64,000 nucleotides of DNA from Oscillospiraceae bacterium (GTDB lineage Bacteria; Bacillota; Clostridia; Oscillospirales; Ruminococcaceae): positions 1 through 64,000 of the forward strand of contig JAJQIG010000025.1 of assembly GCA_021199335.1 (NCBI GenBank), read 5' to 3'. Every line of letters starts with the position of its first letter. Within the stretch, counting starts at the first letter, position 1. The notes beneath the pieces were generated by a model. The model searched no databases and had not been told where the DNA came from. It saw only the letters and a program-made list of their open reading frames with translations. The position numbers and the translations under genes are program-made. Positions 1 to 8,185 of this stretch are shown here, piece by piece.

Positions 1-736
1 CGATACCGCCGTGTGCGCTTTCAGCCTTGGGCTTTTCCTCGGCAACGGCGGACTTCTTATTCATAACATCCGCAAGAGTAGGCACTTCGGGAACTTCAAC
101 TCCGCCATAGCTGCTCTTAGGCTTCGGAGCCGTCTTGGGCGGTTCTTCGGCGGTGGGCTTGCTCTTGGGCGGTTCTTCGGCAATGTGCTTGTTCTTGGGC
201 GGGTGGAGAAAGTCGTTCACAGCCGCCTTTAAGGATTTAAGGTTGTCCTTTGAGGTTTGGTCGGAATAACCCTTTATGATTGCAAGCGCATTTATATCGT
301 CCGAGGAACGGCTTTCGTGCTTATTAATAGCTAACTGAGCGGCGGTAATCTGCGCCTTTTCGGCAAAGTTGATTTGCTTTTTATCTATTCCGCTGTTTAT
401 AACGAACAGGGGGACGGTTTTCTTGAAATTCTCAGGGAAATTTTCCTGAATCAGCTTCTCCTTTGCCTCGGCGGAATCATTGGTATACCACGAAACGGCG
501 GCGACCATAATTTTACCGGGAGTTACGCTGACAGCATTTTTCTTAATCAACTCCATGATTTGGATTTTATCGCCGTAAACTCCGCTTGCAAAGATAATCA
601 GCCTATATGCAAGGAGCTTTGTTGGATTAAAAGAAGCCGCAGCGATGATGTCGGCGTCAAATTCTTCTTTAAGCCAATCGGCGTACTGCTTTGTGTGTCC
701 GTATTTTGACATATATACAATGGCTAAATCCTTCAT
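1..736 (-). CDS. Flavodoxin-family protein, partial (C-terminus beyond left edge)
   Basis: The reading frame is open from an ATG at 736 to the window edge, so at least 245 residues are visible and the C-terminus is missing. The N-terminus (MKDLAIVYMSKYGHTKQYA) has the beta-strand followed by a Ser/Thr-rich phosphate loop of flavodoxins that bind FMN. The layout most resembles the flavodoxin_5/HemG-like group, which is inference. After about residue 175 the protein becomes Pro/Lys/Glu rich and carries a 10-residue tandem repeat (PPKSKPTAEE type), so a flavodoxin domain seems joined to a flexible charged tail. Only a weak ribosome site (TGTGGA) precedes the start. Redox partner and role are unknown. 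Confidence 0.6.
   Translation of the reverse strand, partial: MKDLAIVYMSKYGHTKQYADWLKEEFDADIIAAASFNPTKLLAYRLIIFASGVYGDKIQIMELIKKNAVSVTPGKIMVAAVSWYTNDSAEAKEKLIQENFPENFKKTVPLFVINSGIDKKQINFAEKAQITAAQLAINKHESRSSDDINALAIIKGYSDQTSKDNLKSLKAAVNDFLHPPKNKHIAEEPPKSKPTAEEPPKTAPKPKSSYGGVEVPEVPTLADVMNKKSAVAEEKPKAESAHGGI
134..202 (-). repeat. 30-bp in-frame tandem repeat (10-residue PPK..EE unit)
   Basis: Two full 30-bp units (143-172 and 173-202) plus a 9-bp partial copy at 134-142 lie inside the flavodoxin-like gene. They encode PPKNKHIAEE and PPKSKPTAEE followed by PPK. The unit length is a multiple of three, so copy-number change would keep the frame. Confidence 0.75.
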
Positions 737-1085
737 TATTCCACATACGGTTTACAAATTTCGGGTGTAAACCTGTTCTCCTCTCCGACATATATTATTA
801 AGGCAACGCCGCCGCACTCCGCAGGGCATTTATTATCACGGTCAATCCTTAGATTAAAATACAACTATTCATATTACAATTATATAATTTAATCCTGCAA
901 TATTTGTGGAGTATTTGTTAATATAAAATGAATTTTAATCAATTTACTGCCTCTTAACTAACAAACTTAGGTTAAATTTATGATATTTACACAAAAACGG
1001 CAAAGAACCAATTCGGATTCCTTGCCGTTTGAAGCCCTCGGGGGCAATATTTTATGTATCTGTTACCGTAATTCCGAACCGAAAA
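737..1085. other. Intergenic region, AT-rich
   Basis: This stretch separates the 5' end of the flavodoxin-like gene from the 3' end of the U32-like gene. I see no supported coding frame. It presumably holds the promoter of the flavodoxin-like gene on the minus strand. The only clear element is the terminator at 995-1030. Confidence 0.5.
995..1030 (-). terminator. Rho-independent terminator of the U32-like gene
   Basis: A 13-bp stem with one mismatch (arms 995-1007 and 1018-1030) is followed on the minus strand by a T-rich tract. It lies 55 bases downstream of the U32-like stop codon. Confidence 0.75.
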
Positions 1086-2009
1086 TCAGATAAAATACTT
1101 AACCTTGTCAGTAAGCCATTCGCTCATCATAAGGCGAACCATATCCTTATATTCGGGCTTGACCATATAATAGATAAAGCTTTCCATAACGGAAACGTCC
1201 ATATTGGTTCTGCCCTCGATTTTAAACTGATTAAAGCCCATAGGGACATATTTGTTGTATAAATCATCGGGGCTTATATGAGTTTTGTATTCGGTTGTTT
1301 TATAGAGATTTTGGCACTGGAATTCGCACTTGAATTCCTCACGCTCCGGCATATTTTTGCCCACGGAATGGATTCTTTCCTCGTTATCGATTTGGCTTTG
1401 ACCGATTGAGCGGTAATGCTCGCCCCTGCGGGGGCAATTCGGGATACAGCAGGCATTTATAAGAAGCTCGCACCTTGCCTTATCCTCAATGCTTTCGAGA
1501 AATTCAAAGTTGTTGTTCCAGTTATAATCGAGAACGACAAGGTTGTAGGGCTTTGCAAGCTCGGCGTTAACGCCCTCCGCATCACGGATTTCCTTACAGG
1601 TGGAGGAGGTGATTTTATAATCGGGGTAATTTTCCCTTATATATTCCTCAAGAATGGGGGAGTTGACGATAACCTCATTAAGACCGTTGTTAGCGACACG
1701 GAGAATCTTGTTGCAGTAAGGGTTTCCCAAATGCTCCTTTGTTATAAGCGGGTTGGTGAATGTGAATCTTACGGGGATTCCCCTTGAGTTATAGTCATCA
1801 AGGGCGGATTTCATAAGCTGTTCATTCGCCTGAGGACCTCCGAGGAAACGGCCGCCGTTCCACAATGCGGAGGGGAAGCTGCCATAAACGGAGGCTATTT
1901 TTATATCCTCACGGAAGTAATCCGAGCTTATCTTATTATGAATCATCTCATAAAGAATAATATTGATTCGATGATGATTAAGTATATCGGGAATATGAAA
2001 ATTAACCAT
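1086..2009 (-). CDS. Peptidase U32 family-like protein
   Basis: This 307-residue protein starts at ATG 2009, eight bases after AAAGGAG. Near residues 265-270 it has FKIEGR, the hallmark of the U32 (collagenase-like / RNA-hydroxylation) family, and it has Cys residues of the cluster-binding kind (ACCIPNCPRR near 190; CEFQCQ near 228). U32 proteins such as TrhP, UbiU and UbiV carry four Cys that hold an iron-sulfur cluster and act on prephenate-dependent hydroxylation or on peptides. The usual N-terminal signature of those enzymes is not visible, so this is a divergent member. It stands alone as a single-gene unit with its own terminator. Substrate unknown. Confidence 0.6.
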   Translation of the reverse strand: MVNFHIPDILNHHRINIILYEMIHNKISSDYFREDIKIASVYGSFPSALWNGGRFLGGPQANEQLMKSALDDYNSRGIPVRFTFTNPLITKEHLGNPYCNKILRVANNGLNEVIVNSPILEEYIRENYPDYKITSSTCKEIRDAEGVNAELAKPYNLVVLDYNWNNNFEFLESIEDKARCELLINACCIPNCPRRGEHYRSIGQSQIDNEERIHSVGKNMPEREEFKCEFQCQNLYKTTEYKTHISPDDLYNKYVPMGFNQFKIEGRTNMDVSVMESFIYYMVKPEYKDMVRLMMSEWLTDKVKYFI

Positions 2010-2319
2010 GGTTCGGACTCCTTTATTAAAAGTATAATTCGATTATATCATATATTGTAATATTTTGCAACATAAAATTTTTTAAGCAAATATTGTGCAA
2101 AAGTTTGAAATAATTTCAGCCGCAATCCCATTTTGGCTTCAGACGATGGGGCGGCTCGCACAACGATTATTGAAAATTAACATTGGGGCTTTCAAAGGAG
2201 GGATGTTTTTTAGTCGGATAGTGAAATATTTTGCGGCGTTATTGTTTTTTTTAAAAGGTGTGCTATAATTAAGGGTAAGTGAAAAATCACAAAAACTATC
2301 GGAAAGAAGATAATGGAAA
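2010..2319. other. Divergent intergenic region with promoter of the AAA ATPase
   Basis: AT-rich spacer between two divergent genes. It contains a good sigma-A-like promoter for the rightward gene (2242-2269). A 22-codon frame at 2203-2268 lies just after an AGGAGG-like stretch but is not supported (ribosome site only one base from the ATG). I see nothing else. Confidence 0.5.
2242..2269 (+). promoter_or_regulatory. Sigma-A-type promoter (extended -10)
   Basis: TTGTTT, 16-base spacer, TATAAT with an extended -10 TG one base upstream (2261-2262). Transcription would begin about 40 bases before the ATG at 2320. Confidence 0.6.
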
Positions 2320-3498
2320 ATGGATAATAACATTCTTGCGGGATATGCGGCAAAGCTGAGCGCGCTTTCCGTTTTCAGGGGAATTCTTGAGGATAAAACA
2401 ATAAGCGGCTTCCTTAAGCTGCTGAACGAGCCTACCCCCAAAAATTACGGCGGCTTTACGGCTTCGCTGTATGCCCATACGGATAATATGACCGCATATA
2501 TTCTTGAAGCCGTAACGGAGGATGAAAACCCGTTCATGCTTCGTCTTGCGGCGTATGAGGAGGTTCCGCCGTTTATTGAGCGCGCGGCGAAATCCGAGCT
2601 TGCCGTTTTGCAGGAGCTTTCACGCATTTCCCCCGAAACGGTAAGGAGGGCAATGGGCGAAAATGCCGTTTATGCGGCTTCGGGCTGGAAAACCGAGGAG
2701 ATTGACTTCCTTGCGGCGTACACAAGACGTATGTCCTGCCTTTCAACAAGGGGTTACGGAATTTTTGCGAAGTATCACACGTTTACTTTGAAGGACGGCA
2801 GGCTTGTCCCCGTGAAAAACCCCGATCCGCAGCGTCTTTCGCAGCTTTCGGGATATGAGCTTGAACGCAGCAGGGTTATAAACAACACCCTTGCGCTTCT
2901 TAACGATAAGCCCGCCGCAAATGTCCTTCTTTACGGCGATGCGGGAACGGGAAAATCCTCAACGGTTAAGGCTGTCGCAAACGAATACAAGGATAGGGGC
3001 TTGCGGCTTATCGAGCTTAGCAAATCTCAGCTTGCGGAGCTTCCGACCGTTATAGAAAGGATAGCGAGGAATCCGCTTAAATTCATTGTTTTTGTGGATG
3101 ACGTTTCATTCTCCTCAGATGATGATAATTTCAGTTCGCTCAAGGCGGTTTTGGAGGGTTCTGTTTCCACCAAAACTCCGAACCTTGCGATTTACGCAAC
3201 CAGCAACAGGCGCCATCTTGTAAAGGAACGCTTTTCCGACCGTGACGGGGACGATATTCATGCGGGGGACACAAGGGAGGAGCTTATCTCCCTTTCCGAG
3301 CGTTTCGGGCTAAAGGTAGCGTTCCTCAAGCCGAACAAGGAGGCTTACCTTAAAATTGTGGAAATGCTCGCAAAGGAAAACGGAATCGAATGCAGCGATG
3401 AGCTTTTCATGCGTGCGGAGGCGTTTGCGCTCAGAAGGAACGGCAGAAGCGGACGTGCGGCAAAGCATTTTATCGAATCCGTTTTATCGGAGATGTAA
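2320..3498 (+). CDS. AAA+ ATPase, DUF815 family
   Basis: A 392-residue protein. Residues 1-185 are an alpha-helical N-terminal part. The AAA+ core follows: Walker A GDAGTGKS at residues 206-213, Walker B FIVFVDDVSF near 255-264, sensor-1-like YATSNRRH near 290, and Arg-rich C-terminus. The arrangement (long N-terminal half, NPDPQRLSQLSGYE before the P-loop) matches the DUF815 family of predicted ATPases, which is widespread in Firmicutes with no settled function. The ATG is preceded by GGAAAGAAG. A start at 2313 is excluded because it meets a stop after four codons. Single-gene unit with promoter and terminator. Confidence 0.8.
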   Translation: MDNNILAGYAAKLSALSVFRGILEDKTISGFLKLLNEPTPKNYGGFTASLYAHTDNMTAYILEAVTEDENPFMLRLAAYEEVPPFIERAAKSELAVLQELSRISPETVRRAMGENAVYAASGWKTEEIDFLAAYTRRMSCLSTRGYGIFAKYHTFTLKDGRLVPVKNPDPQRLSQLSGYELERSRVINNTLALLNDKPAANVLLYGDAGTGKSSTVKAVANEYKDRGLRLIELSKSQLAELPTVIERIARNPLKFIVFVDDVSFSSDDDNFSSLKAVLEGSVSTKTPNLAIYATSNRRHLVKERFSDRDGDDIHAGDTREELISLSERFGLKVAFLKPNKEAYLKIVEMLAKENGIECSDELFMRAEAFALRRNGRSGRAAKHFIESVLSEM

Positions 3499-3507
3499 TC
3501 AAAAATC

Positions 3508-3550
3508 AGGCGCGGATATGGGATTTTGGGTAATCCTGTATCCGCCTTTT
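3508..3550 (+). terminator. Terminator of the AAA ATPase gene
   Basis: An imperfect 16-18 bp stem (arms 3508-3525 and 3532-3547, one bulge) ends in CTTTTG, ten bases after the stop codon. Confidence 0.6.
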
Positions 3551-3634
3551 GTGCAAACCGCAAAAAAATCAAGAGCAAGCGAGCGTTTCTTTGTAAAAAA
3601 ATTAGTTAGTTAACAAATTAAATTACTTTAAATA

Positions 3635-3674
3635 ACAAAAAATGTGTATTATTTTTTGTGCAATGTGATATAAT
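3635..3674 (+). promoter_or_regulatory. MarR-operon promoter with perfect 9-bp inverted repeat (candidate operator)
   Basis: ACAAAAAAT (3635-3643), a 7-base spacer and its exact inverse ATTTTTTGT (3651-3659) cover the -35 position of an extended -10 promoter (TGATATAAT, 3666-3674). Spacing and position fit an autorepressor site for the MarR protein encoded 80 bases downstream; that link is inference. Confidence 0.5.
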
Positions 3675-3753
3675 ATTTAGGCAAAAGAATTGTTTTATAG
3701 GATAATTATTAATTGGGTTAACTGTTTTGAAATACAACAAAGGAGGCGGAATT

Positions 3754-4206
3754 TTGGACGATTTTACAATTATCCAATGCATAAAGCAGCTTAACAGCTA
3801 TCTTGACAGCTTCTGCCGAGAACAGGTTTTAAAGGGGGAGCTTACTCCTTCGCAAAGCTTCTTTATCTCCTATCTTGTCTGCCACAACAGCGAGGACGGC
3901 ATTCACCCGACCGATTGGAGGGACATTTCGGGTATGTCGAGGCCTGCGGTTTCCTCGCTTCTTAAAGCGTTAAGGCAGAAGGGCTACCTTGAAATGAGCG
4001 CCGATGTGAATGACGATAGGAAAAAGCATATCCTGCCCACTCAAAAGGCGCAGGATTACGATAAGGAGATGCACGAGGGACTAAAGCAGACCATAGATTG
4101 CCTTTACAGGGGAATTTCCGATGAAAACATCAAAATTGTGGAGGAATCTCTCGGTATTATGCTTGAGAACATCAAACGTGAATCAAAAGGGAGGAATGAA
4201 TTGTGA
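3754..4206 (+). CDS. MarR-family transcriptional regulator
   Basis: About 150 residues with a winged helix-turn-helix (WRDISGMSRPAVSSLLKALRQKGYLE near 57-82) followed by the DDRKKHILPT wing, the standard MarR pattern. I place the start at TTG 3754, seven bases after AGGAGG (3741-3746); an upstream TTG at 3727 would put that ribosome site inside the gene. The stop overlaps the next start by four bases (GTGA), so it is translationally coupled to the ABC exporter, as is usual for MarR regulators of drug pumps. It probably represses this operon through the inverted repeat at 3635-3659 and responds to a ligand of the pump. Confidence 0.88.
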   Translation: MDDFTIIQCIKQLNSYLDSFCREQVLKGELTPSQSFFISYLVCHNSEDGIHPTDWRDISGMSRPAVSSLLKALRQKGYLEMSADVNDDRKKHILPTQKAQDYDKEMHEGLKQTIDCLYRGISDENIKIVEESLGIMLENIKRESKGRNEL

Positions 4207-5951
4207 TAAAAACACTTATGGGGCAGATTAAGCAGTACAAAAAATCAGCTGTTTTAACGCCCATCTTTTCTGCGCTTGAGGTTATATTTGAGGTTATAAT
4301 CCCGTTTATAACCGCAGCGATTATCGATAACGGGATAAATAAGCAGGATATGAAGGCGGTCGCCGTTTACAGCGTGCTTATGCTTGTGATTGCGTTCCTG
4401 AGCCTTGCATCGGGCGTTCTTGCGGGAAAATACGCCGCTAATGCTTCATCGGGCTTTGCCTGCAATCTGCGTGACAGTATGTATGAAAACATACAGCGGT
4501 TTTCGTTCTCAAATATTGACAAATTCAGCACTGCGGGGCTTGTTACCCGTATGACGACGGACGTTACAAACGTCCAGAACGCATTCCAAATGATTATAAG
4601 AATCGCTGTAAGAGCGCCGATGATGCTTATATGCAGCATGGCGATGTGCTTCTTTATAAACGCAAGGCTGAGCCTTATTTTCCTTGCCGCAATGCTTGTT
4701 CTTGCCGTTCTGCTTTTTACAATTATCGGAAAGGTTACCAAAATATTTGACGTTGTCTTTAAAAAGTATGACGACCTTAACGCAAGCGTTCAGGAAAACG
4801 TTTCGGCAATAAGAGTTGTTAAGGCTTTTGTAAGAGAGGACCACGAAAAGCAAAAGTTCAGAACAGCCTCGGACAATATTTACAAAATGTTCGTCAAGGC
4901 GGAAAGCCTTATTGCGCTCAATAACCCGATTATGATGTTTGTAATCTATGCCTGCATTGTGCTTTTATCATGGTTCGGAGCAAAATTCATCGTTTCCGAC
5001 ACCCTCACAACGGGCGAGCTTACCTCAATGTTTACCTATGTAATGGGAATACTTATGTCACTGATGATGCTTTCAATGATATTTGTAATGCTTACAATGA
5101 GCTTGGCAAGCGGAAGACGTATTGCCGAGGTTATCAACGAACAGCCCGATATTACCAATCCCGAAAACCCCGATACAGATATACCGAGCGGCAAAATTGA
5201 CTTTAACCACGTAAGCTTTGCCTATAAGCACGGCAGTGGGGAGGATACGCTCAGGGACATTGACCTCCACATAAACGCAGGCGAAACCATAGGCGTTATC
5301 GGCGGAACAGGATGCGGAAAATCCAGTCTTGTTAACCTTATAAGCCGTCTTTACGATGTTGACAGCGGAAGCGTATGCGTCGGCGGCAAGGACGTTAAGG
5401 GCTACGACCTTGAGGTCTTGAGAAACAACGTTGCGGTTGTTTTGCAGAAGAATGTGCTTTTTTCGGGAACAATCACCGAAAACCTTCGCTGGGGCAAGGA
5501 GGATGCAACCGAGGAGGAATGTCGGGATGCCTGCAGGCTTGCCTGTGCGGATGAATTTATTGAGCGTTTCCCCGATAAATATGAAACAAGAATCGAACAG
5601 GGCGGCAGCAATGTTTCGGGCGGACAGAAGCAGCGTCTTTGTATCGCAAGGGCGCTCCTTAAAAACCCGAAGGTTCTTATCCTTGACGATTCAACAAGCG
5701 CAGTCGATACCGCAACGGACGCCAAAATCCGTGAAGCGTTTGCGAAGAAGATTCCGGGAACAACCAAAATCATTATTGCGCAGCGTATTTCAAGCGTTCA
5801 GGGCGCAGACAGAATCCTTGTCCTTGACGATGGCATGATAAGCGGCTTCGATACCCATGAAAAGCTTATCGAAAGCAATGAAATTTATCGTGAAATTTAC
5901 GAAGCGCAGACAAAGGGCAGCGGCGATTTTGACGAGCCCGCCGCCGATTGA
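4203..5951 (+). CDS. ABC exporter half-transporter, degenerate-site subunit
   Basis: A 582-residue protein with an N-terminal six-helix membrane domain (residues about 15-300) and a C-terminal nucleotide-binding domain: Walker A GGTGCGKS at 367-374, signature VSGGQ at 471-475, Walker B LILDD with Asp496 where the catalytic Glu normally sits. That D-for-E change together with an intact signature is typical of one partner of heterodimeric exporters (LmrC/BmrC or TM287 type). GTG start overlaps the MarR stop. It pairs with the gene 17 bases downstream and probably exports drugs or lipophilic compounds across the membrane. Confidence 0.88.
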   Translation: MIKTLMGQIKQYKKSAVLTPIFSALEVIFEVIIPFITAAIIDNGINKQDMKAVAVYSVLMLVIAFLSLASGVLAGKYAANASSGFACNLRDSMYENIQRFSFSNIDKFSTAGLVTRMTTDVTNVQNAFQMIIRIAVRAPMMLICSMAMCFFINARLSLIFLAAMLVLAVLLFTIIGKVTKIFDVVFKKYDDLNASVQENVSAIRVVKAFVREDHEKQKFRTASDNIYKMFVKAESLIALNNPIMMFVIYACIVLLSWFGAKFIVSDTLTTGELTSMFTYVMGILMSLMMLSMIFVMLTMSLASGRRIAEVINEQPDITNPENPDTDIPSGKIDFNHVSFAYKHGSGEDTLRDIDLHINAGETIGVIGGTGCGKSSLVNLISRLYDVDSGSVCVGGKDVKGYDLEVLRNNVAVVLQKNVLFSGTITENLRWGKEDATEEECRDACRLACADEFIERFPDKYETRIEQGGSNVSGGQKQRLCIARALLKNPKVLILDDSTSAVDTATDAKIREAFAKKIPGTTKIIIAQRISSVQGADRILVLDDGMISGFDTHEKLIESNEIYREIYEAQTKGSGDFDEPAAD

Positions 5952-5968
5952 AAGGAGAGTGAATAATT

Positions 5969-7873
5969 ATGCCGGGTCCAAACAGAACTCCCGTTGATAT
6001 GAATAACTTCAAAAAATTTGACGGAAAGACTCTTAAAAGAATCCTTTCTTATATGTTCAAAAATTATAGGATTCATTTCATAATCGTTGTTGTGTGCATC
6101 CTTATTACAGCGCTTTCAACGCTTAGCGGAACGCTTTTTATGCAAAGCCTTATCGATGATTATATCGTTCCCATGACACAGCAGGAATCCCCCGATTTCG
6201 GGCCGCTTGCGGTTGCGATTTTGCGGCTTGTTGCGGTTTATGTTGTCGGCGTTGCAAGCTCGTATGCTTATAACAGGATAATGGTAAACGTTACGCAGGG
6301 AACGCTCAGAAATTTGAGAACCGATCTTTTCACCCATATGGAAACGCTCCCGCTGAGATATTTCGATACCCATGCGCACGGTGATATAATGTCGATTTAC
6401 ACCAATGATATCGATACCCTCCGGCAGCTTATAAGCCAGAGCATTCCGCAGTCCATTAACTCGCTTGTTACCATTGTTACAAGCCTTGTCAGCATGATAG
6501 TCCTCGATATACCTCTAACAATTGTAACGGTGGTAATGGTTGGGGTAATGTTCGTTGTAACAAAGAATATCGGCGGAAAGTCCTCCCATTATTTTAAGAA
6601 GCAGCAGAAAGACCTCGGCGCCGTAAACGGCTATATCGAGGAAATGATGGAGGGTCAGAAGGTAGTAAAGGTATTCTGCCATGAGGAAAAGAGCGTTGAG
6701 GAGTTCAGGAGGATAAACGATGAGCTTCGTGACAGCGCAAACAACGCAAATAAGTTCGCCAATATTATGATGCCGATTAACGCAAACCTTGGCAACATAA
6801 GCTACGTTCTCTGCGTTGGAATAGGCGCGGCTCTTGCGCTCAGCGGAATTTCGGGACTTACCCTCGGTACCCTTGTATCATTCCTTACACTTAACAAGAA
6901 CTTCACCCAGCCCGTTACGCAGATAAGCCAGCAGCTTAATGCGATTATTATGGCTATGGCGGGCGGAGCGAGAGTGTTTGCGCTTCTTGATGAAGAGCCT
7001 GAGGTTGACGAGGGATATGTTGAGCTTGTCAACGTTAAGGAAAACCCCGACGGCAGCCTTGAGGAATCCTCGGAGCGCACCTGTATGTGGGCATGGAAGC
7101 ACCCGCATGCATCGGATGATTCCGTGACATACACAAAGCTTGAAGGACGAATTGTTTTTGACGGCGTTGATTTCGGCTATAATGATGATAAAATGGTTCT
7201 CCATGATATTGAGCTTTTTGCCGAGCCTGGACAGAAGCTTGCGTTTGTCGGAAGCACAGGCGCAGGAAAAACCACTATCACGAACCTTATCAACCGCTTC
7301 TATGACATTCAGGACGGTAAAATCCGTTATGACGGCATAAATATCAACAAAATCAAGAAAGCGGATCTTAGGCGTTCCCTTGGCATAGTTCTTCAGGATA
7401 CGCACCTTTTCACAGGCACGGTTATGGATAACATTCGTTACGGACGTCTTGACGCAACGGATGAGGAATGCATCGCCGCAGCAAGGCTTGCCAATGCGCA
7501 CGGCTTTATAAAGCGTTTGCCGGACGGCTACAACACCATGCTTACGGGTGATGGAGCAAACCTCAGCCAAGGTCAAAGGCAGCTTATTGCAATCGCAAGA
7601 GCCGCCGTTGCCGACCCTCCCGCACTTATTCTTGATGAGGCGACATCCTCAATCGATACAAGAACGGAAGCGCTTGTTCAGCGCGGTATGGACGGCCTTA
7701 TGTACGGAAGAACGACATTTGTTATTGCGCACAGGCTTTCAACTGTCAGAAACTCCGACTGCATAATGGTTCTTGAACAGGGCAGAATTATCGAAAGAGG
7801 AACTCACGATAAGCTCATCGAACAAAAAGGAAGATATTATCAGCTTTATACGGGCAATGCCATTGCCGAATAA
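5969..7873 (+). CDS. ABC exporter half-transporter, catalytic-site subunit
   Basis: A 634-residue half-transporter. It has a short cytoplasmic N-terminus, six predicted membrane helices (about residues 30-320), an inserted acidic segment (about 345-385), and an ATPase domain with Walker A GSTGAGKT at 428-435, altered signature LSQGQ at 532-536, and Walker B LILDE with the catalytic Glu at 557. The two subunits complement each other: the consensus ATP site is made from the Walker motifs here and the VSGGQ of the upstream protein. Ribosome site AAAGGAGAG precedes the ATG. Last gene of the MarR operon. Confidence 0.88.
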   Translation: MPGPNRTPVDMNNFKKFDGKTLKRILSYMFKNYRIHFIIVVVCILITALSTLSGTLFMQSLIDDYIVPMTQQESPDFGPLAVAILRLVAVYVVGVASSYAYNRIMVNVTQGTLRNLRTDLFTHMETLPLRYFDTHAHGDIMSIYTNDIDTLRQLISQSIPQSINSLVTIVTSLVSMIVLDIPLTIVTVVMVGVMFVVTKNIGGKSSHYFKKQQKDLGAVNGYIEEMMEGQKVVKVFCHEEKSVEEFRRINDELRDSANNANKFANIMMPINANLGNISYVLCVGIGAALALSGISGLTLGTLVSFLTLNKNFTQPVTQISQQLNAIIMAMAGGARVFALLDEEPEVDEGYVELVNVKENPDGSLEESSERTCMWAWKHPHASDDSVTYTKLEGRIVFDGVDFGYNDDKMVLHDIELFAEPGQKLAFVGSTGAGKTTITNLINRFYDIQDGKIRYDGININKIKKADLRRSLGIVLQDTHLFTGTVMDNIRYGRLDATDEECIAAARLANAHGFIKRLPDGYNTMLTGDGANLSQGQRQLIAIARAAVADPPALILDEATSSIDTRTEALVQRGMDGLMYGRTTFVIAHRLSTVRNSDCIMVLEQGRIIERGTHDKLIEQKGRYYQLYTGNAIAE

Positions 7874-7884
7874 AAGCAAGCAAG

Positions 7885-7922
7885 GAGCTGCTGCAGCTTG
7901 AACTGCGGCGGCTCTTTTTTTA
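7885..7922 (+). terminator. Terminator of the MarR-ABC operon
   Basis: A 12-bp GC-rich stem with G-U pairs (7885-7896 with 7903-7914), 6-base loop, then a run of T. Confidence 0.8.
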
Positions 7923-8040
7923 TTTACCGCAGGATACTTTGCGGCGGCGGAGATGTGCGATATTACCGATAAGCGTAATAAATGGACAGGAGGGGGTTAA
8001 TTGTAAGGAGGTTTTCATTCAGGCGATTAAAATTGCGCAG

Positions 8041-8084
8041 AAAAAACAATTCAACCGCACCGAAACAGTCGGCACGGTTGAATT
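8041..8084 (-). terminator. Terminator of the glgP-galK operon
   Basis: A perfect 10-bp stem (8048-8057 with 8075-8084); on the minus strand it runs into GTTTTTT. About 100 bases after the galK stop. Confidence 0.75.
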
Positions 8085-8185
8085 TCGGGAATGATAGGCT
8101 GCAAAGCCTGTTATTTTTTCGGCTTTGCGGCAGATTATCGAATCTTATGCGGAATGACAGCCGCTTTCGGGGCATAACTGTCGGT

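Larger units (their letters stand above)
7874..8185. other. Convergent intergenic region with two terminators
   Basis: Lies between the rightward ABC operon and leftward galK. It carries the ABC terminator (7885-7922) and the galK terminator (8041-8084). A purine-rich stretch with two AGGAGG-like motifs near 7989-8015 is not followed by a credible frame. Confidence 0.5.

Noticed and set aside
2203..2268. Short frame (21 residues) right after AAAGGAGGG
   Set aside because: The ribosome site touches the ATG (one-base spacing) and the stop overlaps the promoter of the next gene.
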